DNA from: Streptosporangiaceae bacterium NEAU-GS5
GTDB lineage: Bacteria > Actinomycetota > Actinomycetes > Streptosporangiales > Streptosporangiaceae
Length of the DNA: 64,000 bases
Direction: 5' to 3'
Assembly: GCA_017592665.1 (NCBI GenBank)
Contig: JAGFNW010000006.1
Location: forward strand, 124,001-188,000
Shown here one piece after another: positions 16,117-23,649 of the stretch. Positions within the stretch are counted from its first letter, which is position 1; each line of letters opens with the position of its first letter. Below the pieces are notes generated by a model. That model made no database searches and was not told the origin of the DNA. It saw only the letters and a program-made list of their open reading frames with translations. The translations under genes were made by a program, and so were the position numbers.

Positions 16117-16968
16117 ATGGAGCGTAAGGCGTTCCGAATCAACGGGTTCGTGGTCCTACTGGTGCTGGTCGCCCTCGGGATCGTGGTGTTCTTCGGCCCC
16201 ATGGGCGGCACCACGAGCGGCGGCGAGCACTGGATAACGGCCTGGGCCGTGCTCGTCTTCCTCGCCGCGAGCGGGTTCGCCGTGATCAACCCCAACGAGT
16301 CCCGGGTGATCCAGTTCTTCGGCCGCTACATCGGCACACTGAAGGACGCCGGGTTCCAGTGGACCGTCCCGTTCACCGCCAAGCGCCGCATCTCGCTGCG
16401 GGTGCGCAACTTCGAGACGGCCAAGCTCAAGGTCAACGACGCCAACGGCAACCCGGTCGAGATCGCCGCCGTGGTGGTCTTCCAGGTGCACGACACGGCG
16501 GGCGCCGCCTTCGCCGTGGACGACTACGAGCAGTACGTCACGATCCAGTCCGAGGCCGCGGTCCGCCACCTCGCCACCACTCACCCGTACGACTCGCACG
16601 GCGAAGGCGAGACCAGCCTCCGCGACGGCGCGACCGTGGCCGAGGAGATGACCACCGAGCTGCGCGAGCGCACCGCGCGGGCCGGCATCGAAGTGCTCGA
16701 GGCGAGGATCACGCACCTCGCGTATGCGCCCGAGATCGCCCAGGCCATGCTGGTCCGTCAGCAGGCCTCGCAGGTCGTCGCGGCCCGGCGGCTGATCGTT
16801 GAGGGCGCGGTCGGCATGGTCCAGCTGGCCCTCGACCGGCTGAGCGCCGAGCAGGTCGTCGAGCTCGACGAGGAGCGCCGCGCCGCCATGGTGTCCAACC
16901 TGCTGGTGGTCCTGTGCGGCGACCGCGCGATCCAGCCGGTGGTCAACACGGGCACGCTTTATGCATAA
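16117..16968 (+). CDS. SPFH (band 7) domain membrane protein
   Basis: A 283-aa protein with two N-terminal hydrophobic segments (about 9-27 and 41-58) and an SPFH domain (VINPNESRVIQFFGRYIGTL onwards, to about 225). SPFH proteins oligomerise on membranes and organise microdomains or proteases. It ends NTGTLYA without the long coiled coil of flotillins. It is followed 14 bp later by a small RHH gene in the same direction, which I infer forms one transcript. Confidence 0.85.
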   Translation: MERKAFRINGFVVLLVLVALGIVVFFGPMGGTTSGGEHWITAWAVLVFLAASGFAVINPNESRVIQFFGRYIGTLKDAGFQWTVPFTAKRRISLRVRNFETAKLKVNDANGNPVEIAAVVVFQVHDTAGAAFAVDDYEQYVTIQSEAAVRHLATTHPYDSHGEGETSLRDGATVAEEMTTELRERTARAGIEVLEARITHLAYAPEIAQAMLVRQQASQVVAARRLIVEGAVGMVQLALDRLSAEQVVELDEERRAAMVSNLLVVLCGDRAIQPVVNTGTLYA

Positions 16969-16982
16969 GACGGGCGCCCTCT

Positions 16983-17159
16983 ATGCATAAGAAGGAACCA
17001 AAGAAGCTGTTGCTCCGGCTCGATCCGGCGGTCCACGCGGCCATCGCCAAGTGGGCCGCCGACGATCTGCGCAGCGTGAACGCCCAGATCGAGTACGCGC
17101 TGCGCCTCGCGCTCAAACAGGTAGGCCGCTCTCCGCGAGATGGCGTGCAAGAAGAGTGA
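16983..17159 (+). CDS. Arc-like ribbon-helix-helix protein
   Basis: A 58-aa protein: KKLLLRLDPAVHAAIAKWA then DDLRSVNAQIEYALRLAL, the strand-helix-helix pattern of Arc/HicB-type RHH proteins. Such small genes commonly follow SPFH genes in actinomycetes, and they are usually annotated as antitoxin-like although no toxin is adjacent here. It may bind DNA near its own promoter or interact with the SPFH product. The ATG at 16983 follows a duplicated TATGCATAAG sequence, also present at the end of the SPFH gene. Confidence 0.7.
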   Translation: MHKKEPKKLLLRLDPAVHAAIAKWAADDLRSVNAQIEYALRLALKQVGRSPRDGVQEE

Positions 17160-17190
17160 CATTCAGCACATAAAGGTCCAGACTCTGGAC

Positions 17191-18513
17191 ATGTCGTGGG
17201 TGGGTAGCACTGCGCGTGAGATAGCCGAGGCCGTGCGGAACGGGAAGACCACCGCGGCCGTGGTCGTCGAGGAGCACCTGGCGGCCATCGCGGCCCGGGA
17301 TCCGGCCATCGGCGCGTTCCGCAAGGTGCGCGCCGAGGAGGCGCTGGACGAGGCCCGGCGGCTGGAGGACGTGGCCGACCTGCCGCTCGCCGGCGTGCCG
17401 GTCGCCATCAAGGACAACGTGGCCGTCCAGGGCGAGCAGGTCCGCTACGGCTCGGCCGCCACCTCCGCGGAGCCGGCCGCCGAGGACCACCCGGTCGTGG
17501 CGCGGTTGCGGCAGGCCGGCGCGATCGTCGTCGGCATCACCGCCATGCCCGAGCTGGCGCTCGCCGCGTTCTCCGACAGCGTGTACGGCATAGCGCGCAA
17601 CCCGTGGAACCTGGAGCACACTCCGGGCGGCTCATCGGGCGGCAGCGCCGCGGCCGTGGCGGCTGGAATGGTGCCGCTCGCGCACGGCAACGACGGCCTC
17701 GGCTCGCTGCGCATCCCGGCCGCCTGCTGCGGGCTCGTCACGATCAAGCCGGGCCGCCGGCTCATCCCGCCGCCCGAGCGAGACTGGTTCGGCCTCTGCG
17801 AGAACGGCCCGATGGCGACGACCGTTGCCGACACGGCGCTGGCGTTCGAGGTGATGTCGGGCACAGAGCTACGGCTCGACGCCGAGGACCTGCGGATCGC
17901 CGTGGCCACCAACCCGCTACCCATCGGATTCACCGTAGACAAGGAGTTCCAGCGGGCGGCGCTCGACGCGGGCGAGGTGCTGCGCACGGCCGGGCACACG
18001 GTCGTCCCGCACGACCGTCGCATGCCCAACTCGATCGGCCTGTCCATAGTCGCCAACTGGTACGCGGTCGCCGCGGACGACGCCGCCCAGTTCGACCTGC
18101 ACCAGCTGGAGCCCCGGACGAAGGCCCTGGCCAGGGCCGGCAGGACCATGCGGACGCTCCGGGCCGACGGCAGCGCCGGCCGGGAGCGCTGGCGCGCCAG
18201 CGGCGCGGACCAGTGGTTCGGCAACGCCGACGTGCTGGTCACGCCCACGCTCGCGCACGTGCCGCCGAAGGCCGAGCGGTGGGGCCGCCGCGGGCTGGCC
18301 AGGACCGTCGCGGTCAACGTCCGCTACGCGCCGCTCACCGGCGCGTGGAACATGGCCGGGTGGCCGGCCATGAGCGTCCCCTTCGGCCGGCACTCGAACG
18401 GCCTGCCGATCGGCGTCCAGCTGGTGGCACCGCCCGGCGGCGAAGGCCAGCTCCTGGCCCTCGCCGCCCAGCTCGAAGCCGCCAACCCCTGGCCCCGGCA
18501 CACGCCCCTTTAG
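17191..18513 (+). CDS. Amidase-signature family hydrolase
   Basis: A 440-aa amidase. The Ser-cisSer-Lys machinery is visible: Lys74 in VAIKDN, the Gly/Ser-rich signature PGGSSGGSAAAVAAG (145-159) with the cis-Ser, and the nucleophile Ser172 in DGLGSLRIP. The usual D-T/G-GGS-I-R segment is slightly changed to DGLGSLR. Substrates of this family range from short amides to Gln-tRNA; no gatB partner is present, so it is not the GatCAB subunit. ATG 17191 is preferred over ATG 17140, which overlaps the RHH gene. It converges on the half aldehyde dehydrogenase gene. Confidence 0.85.
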   Translation: MSWVGSTAREIAEAVRNGKTTAAVVVEEHLAAIAARDPAIGAFRKVRAEEALDEARRLEDVADLPLAGVPVAIKDNVAVQGEQVRYGSAATSAEPAAEDHPVVARLRQAGAIVVGITAMPELALAAFSDSVYGIARNPWNLEHTPGGSSGGSAAAVAAGMVPLAHGNDGLGSLRIPAACCGLVTIKPGRRLIPPPERDWFGLCENGPMATTVADTALAFEVMSGTELRLDAEDLRIAVATNPLPIGFTVDKEFQRAALDAGEVLRTAGHTVVPHDRRMPNSIGLSIVANWYAVAADDAAQFDLHQLEPRTKALARAGRTMRTLRADGSAGRERWRASGADQWFGNADVLVTPTLAHVPPKAERWGRRGLARTVAVNVRYAPLTGAWNMAGWPAMSVPFGRHSNGLPIGVQLVAPPGGEGQLLALAAQLEAANPWPRHTPL

Positions 18514-18527
18514 ATCCTCTTAGATCC

Positions 18528-19388
18528 TCACGTGCCGATCGGGTGCCAGACCGTCTTCGTCTCGAGGAAGGCCGTCATGCGGCCTGTGCCCGGATCGGCC
18601 GACCAGTCGGCGGTTTTCGGCCGAAGAACCCGCTTGAGGTTGTCGGCCGCCATCTCCTCGCACTTCTGGGCGAGCTCTGGCGAGGCGCCCGTGAGGTCGA
18701 TGCCGTTGACGTCCATGTGACCGGCCAGCCACGGCGCGATCTCCTCGGCCGATCCGGTCAGGATGTTGATCACGCCGCCCGGCAGGTCGGACGTGGCCAG
18801 CACCTCGGCCAGGGTGATCGCCGGCAGCGGGGCCCGCTCGGAGGCCACGACCACGCACGTGTTGCCCGTGACGATCACCGGAGCGATCACGCTGATCAGC
18901 CCGAGCAGCGGCGCCGCCGCCGGGGCGACAACCGCCACCACACCGGTCGGCTCAGGGGTGGACAGGTTGAAATAGGGCCCGGCGACCGGGTTGGCCGCCC
19001 CGCGCACCGCGCTGATCTTGTCGGACCAGCCCGCGTACCAGACCAGCCGGTCGACGGCGAGGTCGACAAGTTCGCCCGCCTTCTTTCCGGACACCCCGTC
19101 GGCCTCGGCCACCTCGGCCGCGAACTGCGCGCGGCGGCCCTCCAGCATCTCGGCGATCCGGTAGAGGATCTGGCCCCTGTTATACGCGGTGGCGCCCGAC
19201 CAGCCGGGGAACGCCTTACGTGCGGCGGACACCGCGTCACGCGCGTCCTTACGCGACGCCCTCGACGCGTTGGCGAGGAAGTCGCCCTTCGACGAGGTCA
19301 CGACATAGGACCTTCCGCTCTCCGACCGCGGGAACGCCCCGCCGATGAACAGCTTGTACGTCTTGCGCACGGCCAACCGCTCGGTCAT
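18528..19388 (-). CDS. Half-length aldehyde dehydrogenase-like protein
   Basis: A 286-aa protein matching only the N-terminal NAD-binding half of aldehyde dehydrogenases (LFIGGAFPRSESGRSYVV, AARKAFPGWSGATAYNRGQ, LPGGVINILTG). It lacks the catalytic Cys segment and the ELGGK glutamate region, so it cannot be a standard dehydrogenase. The C-terminus (ETKTVWHPIGT) is like the end of a full enzyme, which suggests an internal deletion rather than simple truncation. It lies 165 bp behind a full-length aldehyde dehydrogenase gene in the deoC operon direction. A regulatory or partner role is inferred. GGGAAG precedes ATG 19388. Confidence 0.8.
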   Translation of the reverse strand: MTERLAVRKTYKLFIGGAFPRSESGRSYVVTSSKGDFLANASRASRKDARDAVSAARKAFPGWSGATAYNRGQILYRIAEMLEGRRAQFAAEVAEADGVSGKKAGELVDLAVDRLVWYAGWSDKISAVRGAANPVAGPYFNLSTPEPTGVVAVVAPAAAPLLGLISVIAPVIVTGNTCVVVASERAPLPAITLAEVLATSDLPGGVINILTGSAEEIAPWLAGHMDVNGIDLTGASPELAQKCEEMAADNLKRVLRPKTADWSADPGTGRMTAFLETKTVWHPIGT

Positions 19389-19553
19389 CCCTGACTTCCC
19401 GTCTCGAAGCATCTGCTAACCCCGGCGCGGTGCGCGAACCAGCCGTGCCGTACGGCGAAACGACGCGAGCGGTGCGCCCGCGTGTAACCCTCGCCGGCCC
19501 CGACCAGGGCCCGCCGACGGCGCCGACGGCGGCGCGTGTGCTCGCACGTCTGA

Positions 19554-20975
19554 TCACACGTCAAGGTAGGCCTCCAGACCGGCGAGGCCGCCCTCGCGGC
19601 CGTAGCCGGACTCCTTGTAACCGCCGAACGGCGAGGCCGGATCGAAGCGGTTGAACGTGTTGGACCACACCACGCCGGCGCGCAGCCGGTTGGCCATCCA
19701 CAGCATGCGCGAGGCCTTCTCCGTCCACACCCCGGCGGACAGGCCATAGGGCGTGTTGTTGGCCTTCTCGACGGCCTCGGCCGGCGTGCGGAACGTCAGC
19801 ACGGACAGGACCGGACCGAAGATCTCCTCGCGGGCGATCCGGTGCGACTGCGCGACCCCCGTGAAGATCGTCGGCGGGAAGAAGAATCCACGGTCGGGCA
19901 GGTCGCAAGGAGGCGACCAGCGCTCGGCGCCCTCCTCGGCCCCGATGTTCGACAGCTCGCGGATCTTCGCCAGCTGCTCGGCCGAGTTGATGGCGCCGAT
20001 GTCGGTGTTCTTGTCGAGCGGGTCGCCGAGGCGCAGCAGGGCGAGCCGGCGCTTCAGGGCGCCCAGCAGGTCGTCGTAGATGGACTCCTGGACCAGCAGC
20101 CGCGAGCCGGCGCAGCAGACGTGGCCCTGGTTGAAGAAGATCCCGTTGACGATGCCCTCGACCGCCTGGTCGAGCGCGGCGTCCTCGAACACGATGTTGG
20201 CGGCCTTGCCGCCCAGCTCCAGCGTGACCTTCTTGCTGGTGCCGGCGACCGTACGCGCGATGATCTTGCCGACCTCGGTGGATCCGGTGAACGCGACCTT
20301 GTTCACGTCGGGGTGGCCGACCACGGCGGCGCCGGTCTCACCGGCGCCCGTGATGATGTTGACAACACCGGGCGGCAGCTCGGCCTGCTGGCAGATCTCG
20401 GCGAACAGCAGCGCCGTCAGCGGCGTCGTCTCGGCCGGCTTGAGCACGACCGTGTTTCCGCAGGCCAGCGCAGGGGCGATCTTCCAGGAGAGCATGAGCA
20501 GCGGGAAGTTCCACGGGATGACCTGCCCGGCCACGCCGAGCGGCTTGGACCCCAGGCCCGCGTATTCGAGCTTGTCGGCCCAGCCCGCGTAGTAGAAGAA
20601 GTGCGCGGCGACGAGCGGCAGGTCGACGTCGCGGGACTCGCGGATCGGCTTGCCGTTGTCGAGCGACTCGAGCACGGCGAGCTCGCGCGAGCGCTCCTGG
20701 ATGATCCGGGCGATCCGGAAGAGATACTTGGCGCGCTCGGACCCCGGCAGGGCGCTCCAGCCCTCGAAGGCCTTCCGCGCTGCCTTGACGGCGCGGTCGA
20801 CGTCCTCGGGCGAGGCCACGGAGATCTCCGCGAGCGTCTCCTCGGTCGCCGGATTGATCGTCTTGAAGGGGGTCCCTGACCCGTCGACGAACCGCCCGTC
20901 GATGAACAATCCGTAGGACGGCTTGATGTCGACGATGTCGCGCGACTCCGGCGCGGGTGCGTACTCGAACATCAT
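19554..20975 (-). CDS. NAD-dependent aldehyde dehydrogenase
   Basis: A 473-aa full-length aldehyde dehydrogenase: NAD-binding PWNFPLLMLSWKIAPALACG (154-173), catalytic base Glu253 in LELGGK and nucleophile in GHVCCAG (284-290). It oxidises aldehydes to acids with NAD(P). Its ATG overlaps the deoC stop (TGATG), so they are translationally coupled. DeoC releases acetaldehyde, and this enzyme is well placed to oxidise it. The long open frame upstream of 20975 is antisense to nothing useful and is not part of the protein. Confidence 0.9.
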   Translation of the reverse strand: MMFEYAPAPESRDIVDIKPSYGLFIDGRFVDGSGTPFKTINPATEETLAEISVASPEDVDRAVKAARKAFEGWSALPGSERAKYLFRIARIIQERSRELAVLESLDNGKPIRESRDVDLPLVAAHFFYYAGWADKLEYAGLGSKPLGVAGQVIPWNFPLLMLSWKIAPALACGNTVVLKPAETTPLTALLFAEICQQAELPPGVVNIITGAGETGAAVVGHPDVNKVAFTGSTEVGKIIARTVAGTSKKVTLELGGKAANIVFEDAALDQAVEGIVNGIFFNQGHVCCAGSRLLVQESIYDDLLGALKRRLALLRLGDPLDKNTDIGAINSAEQLAKIRELSNIGAEEGAERWSPPCDLPDRGFFFPPTIFTGVAQSHRIAREEIFGPVLSVLTFRTPAEAVEKANNTPYGLSAGVWTEKASRMLWMANRLRAGVVWSNTFNRFDPASPFGGYKESGYGREGGLAGLEAYLDV

Positions 20976-21922
20976 CAGTCCAAAGTGAAGTAGTCGGGAC
21001 CGGCGTAACGGCCGGTCGTGAGCTTCTGCCGCTGCATGAGCAGGTCGTTGAGGACCGACGACGCGCCCAGCCTGAACCAGTCGGGGCTCAGCCACCCGTC
21101 TCCGGCCGTCTCGTTGACCAGGACCAGCATCTTGATCGCGTCCTTGGTGGTGCGGATGCCGCCGGCCGGCTTGACGCCGACCTTGCGCCCGGTCGCGTCC
21201 AGGAAGTCGCGTACGGCCTCCAGCATGATCAGCGTGACCGGCGGCGTGGCGGCCGGCTGGACCTTGCCGGTGGAGGTCTTGATGAAGTCGCCGCCCGCGA
21301 GCATGGCCAGCCACGAGGCGCGGCGCACGTTGTCGTACGTGACGAGCTCGCCGGTCTCCAGGATCACCTTGAGGTGGGCCTCGCCAGAGGCGGCCTTGAT
21401 GGCGGCGATCTCCTCGAAGACCTTGATGTAGTCCCCCGCGAGGAACGCCCCCCGGTCGATCACCATGTCGATCTCGTCGGCCCCGGCGGCCACCGCGAGC
21501 GCGGTGTCGGCCACCTTCACCTCCAGCGACGAGCGTCCGCTGGGGAAGGCCGTCGCCACCGAGGCGATCTTGACGGGCGAGCCCTTCAACGCGGCCTTGG
21601 CTTCCGCGACCAGGTCGGGATAGACGCAGACGGCCGCCACATGCGGCACGGACAGGTCGGAAGGATCAGGGCGGATCGCCTTGGCGCACATGGCGCGCAC
21701 CTTGCCCGGCGTATCGGCCCCTTCGAGGGTGGTCAGGTCCACCATGCTGATGGCCAGGTCGATGGCCGAGGCCTTGGCCGTGGTTTTGATCGAACGGGTG
21801 CCCAGCATCGCGGCGCGCGCGTCCGCCCCTACCTGGTCGACGCCGGGCAGGCCATGGAGGAAGGCGCGCAGGGTGGCGTTGGACGCGGCCACCTCGGCGA
21901 GCGGGCTAGTGACTGTTGACAC
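20975..21922 (-). CDS. deoC: Deoxyribose-phosphate aldolase
   Basis: DeoC splits 2-deoxyribose-5-phosphate into acetaldehyde and glyceraldehyde-3-phosphate in nucleoside catabolism. The product has the Schiff-base lysine motif DFIKTSTGKV and the second active-site lysine in VGVKPAGGIRT. It is about 315 aa from GTG 21922, long for the class because of an N-terminal extension seen in actinobacterial and eukaryotic-type DeoC. GTG 21928 and ATG 22003 are alternatives. It is the first gene of an operon with two aldehyde dehydrogenase genes. Confidence 0.9.
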   Translation of the reverse strand: MSTVTSPLAEVAASNATLRAFLHGLPGVDQVGADARAAMLGTRSIKTTAKASAIDLAISMVDLTTLEGADTPGKVRAMCAKAIRPDPSDLSVPHVAAVCVYPDLVAEAKAALKGSPVKIASVATAFPSGRSSLEVKVADTALAVAAGADEIDMVIDRGAFLAGDYIKVFEEIAAIKAASGEAHLKVILETGELVTYDNVRRASWLAMLAGGDFIKTSTGKVQPAATPPVTLIMLEAVRDFLDATGRKVGVKPAGGIRTTKDAIKMLVLVNETAGDGWLSPDWFRLGASSVLNDLLMQRQKLTTGRYAGPDYFTLD

Positions 21923-22042
21923 CTCCACAGCATCGCCGACCGGGGCGAATGTTTCCAAACCGATCGAGTGGCGCGCTCCGGCCGTGACCGCCCCTTCCTG
22001 CATCGTCTGGCCGCAATCGCCCTACCCATACGGCTCCACGCG

Positions 22043-22699
22043 CTACTCGTCCCTCCGCACCCGCCCCAGACGTGGGGCCTCCCGGAGGAACCAGCGGACC
22101 AGGTCTTCGCCATGCTGCTCTCCCGCCCGCAACCGGGCTTCCACAATGGCCGGCGCCGAGGAGAAGACGAAGCTGATGGTGCTGAAATCTCGTTGCAGGT
22201 TCTCGGTGAAAACGCGGAGGAGATCCACCAGTCGTTCCGCCGAATAGGCTTGGTCGAGGCTCCGCAGAAGCCGGGCCGAAGGCAGTTCCTGGCCTGACAT
22301 GACACGAAGGAGTCCGGCGTCGGGCTCCTTCAGCGCCGCCAGGGGGACGACCAGGTCGGCTTTTGACAGAACGACGATCAGCGGCACGAAGGAAGCGCTT
22401 CCTCTCGTGTGGTTCTTGAGTCGCGCGGCCAGGCGAAGATCGTCGATTTCGTTGGCCAACATCCGCTCGCCGCGGTCGAGCAGGTCTTTCATGGGTATCA
22501 CATGCGCGATACCGTGCGCGGACACGACATATTCCAGATAGCCCGGATCTCGGGCGTCGTCGTTGTTGAAGTCCAGCCAATATTCGCCGGCCGTGTCTCC
22601 TACCTCGAGATCGACTCTCGTTCTGCGCGTGCTGATAGTCCCGTTGTAGAGCGAGACGGCGCCCCGGGGAGTGGAGCGCGGCCAGATCCCCGCCGGCAT
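22043..22699 (-). CDS. GTPase-like protein, N-terminally truncated
   Basis: A 218-aa protein with a G3-type motif GDTAGEYW (34-41) and a G4-type motif VLSKADL (110-116), as in TRAFAC-class or double-GTPase-like proteins. The P-loop (G1) expected about 60-80 residues before the DTAGE is missing. The frame stays open for about 16 codons before ATG 22699, then meets a TGA. The missing front could be lost, or encoded beyond a frameshift, but I find no GxxxxGK(S/T) in the neighbouring frames. It is probably nonfunctional or relies on a partner. Confidence 0.5.
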   Translation of the reverse strand: MPAGIWPRSTPRGAVSLYNGTISTRRTRVDLEVGDTAGEYWLDFNNDDARDPGYLEYVVSAHGIAHVIPMKDLLDRGERMLANEIDDLRLAARLKNHTRGSASFVPLIVVLSKADLVVPLAALKEPDAGLLRVMSGQELPSARLLRSLDQAYSAERLVDLLRVFTENLQRDFSTISFVFSSAPAIVEARLRAGEQHGEDLVRWFLREAPRLGRVRRDE

Positions 22700-23334
22700 A
22701 TCGCGGATGGCCTGATATCCTTGACCTTGCTCGCATTGGATGCGCGGTCAGGCCCGATGGGTGCGCCGGCGGCTTCGCTGATCGGCCGTTGCGGTGGGGC
22801 CGCCACATCTTCGGAAGAGCCGGCACTCATTCATCCTCGCCTTGGCACACGTAACTTTGCGGAGTGTCCCGAGTTTAACGAGAAGGCACGCCTTACGCAG
22901 GCCTCGAATGAAATATGGCGAAGTTCCGTTACCGTGGATTCCGTATTCTCGGCCGCCGATAAAAGAAGGCCTACGGGCCGCTGAGGATAGGACAGGCGAA
23001 ATGCGCTGTCCGATTGCCGAGCAAGCGCGCCTGAGACCGCTGGCACCCAGCACACCGCGGTCCCGGCCATCGGCGCCGCCCGCCGCAGGCTCCCGGCCAT
23101 CGACCGGACCCCCGTCTGCTGATCGCCTGGCGCTCGGCGACTGATCGTCCGGCGGCGCGCCGCCCTGCCGTAAGCCGGTTGAGGCTCGTCTAAGGCGGTG
23201 CCTAGGGGGTCTTAGGTGGACTTAGGTCCTGGGGCGTACGAGAGATAAGGCATCCGCCCGATGTAGGCCTGGGGGCCTTAGAGCGAACCTAAAGGTGTCA
23301 GGAAATATCAAAGAACGGAACCGAGGAGCACCCC
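22700..23334. other. Intergenic region, 635 bp
   Basis: No credible gene. The segment 22840-22990 has clearly lower GC than the surroundings. The part nearest the small gene at 23335 contains the phased decamer repeats described separately, and it probably carries the promoter for the small gene and the LAL regulator. Confidence 0.5.
23190..23230 (+). repeat. Four 10-bp phased direct repeats
   Basis: TAAGGCGGTG, CCTAGGGGGT, CTTAGGTGGA and CTTAGGTCCT follow each other from 23191, with a core TTAGG/CTAGG exactly every 10 bp, one helical turn. A further CCTTAG (23276) and CCTAAAGG (23288) lie downstream. Their position 105 bp upstream of a gene start fits a site for cooperative regulator binding. 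The regulator is unknown. Confidence 0.5.
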
Positions 23335-23505
23335 ATGGGACCCGAGATTCAGTACCAGATGATCATCAGCCGAGTGGCCGAGCTGCACGAAGAGGCGTCG
23401 CACGAGCGGCGCGCGCGGGCGGCCAAGGCGGCGCGGAAGGCCGACGAGCGGTCGTCGCACCGGCGTGCGCGTGGCGCGTTCGGCAAGTTCCGCAGCGCCG
23501 TCTGA
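23335..23505 (+). CDS. Small basic protein, 56 aa
   Basis: The frame is MGPEIQYQMIISRVAELHEE followed by an Arg/Ala-rich helix (about 20-45) and the end GKFRSAV. A strong GAGGAG site lies 8 bases before ATG 23335. It is too short for most ORF cut-offs but has good codon usage. The helical, highly basic sequence suggests nucleic-acid or membrane contact, or a structural role. It sits 144 bp before the LAL regulator gene in the same orientation. I know no assigned function. Confidence 0.75.
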   Translation: MGPEIQYQMIISRVAELHEEASHERRARAAKAARKADERSSHRRARGAFGKFRSAV

Positions 23506-23649
23506 TCGCGGCCATGAGACATCTGGTGAGCCCTCCATGATTCAGTCGCCAAGCATGCCCGGCCGGACCCTCCCTCCCGGCCGGGCATCAACACGTCCGC
23601 CCTGACGTGCGGCGGAAAAATGATGTGAAGGCACCTCAGAGAGCGTGAA

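Noticed and set aside
19554-21314. 586-aa aldehyde dehydrogenase with N-terminal extension
   Set aside because: The extension overlaps deoC in another frame. The ATG coupled to the deoC stop fits the family start.
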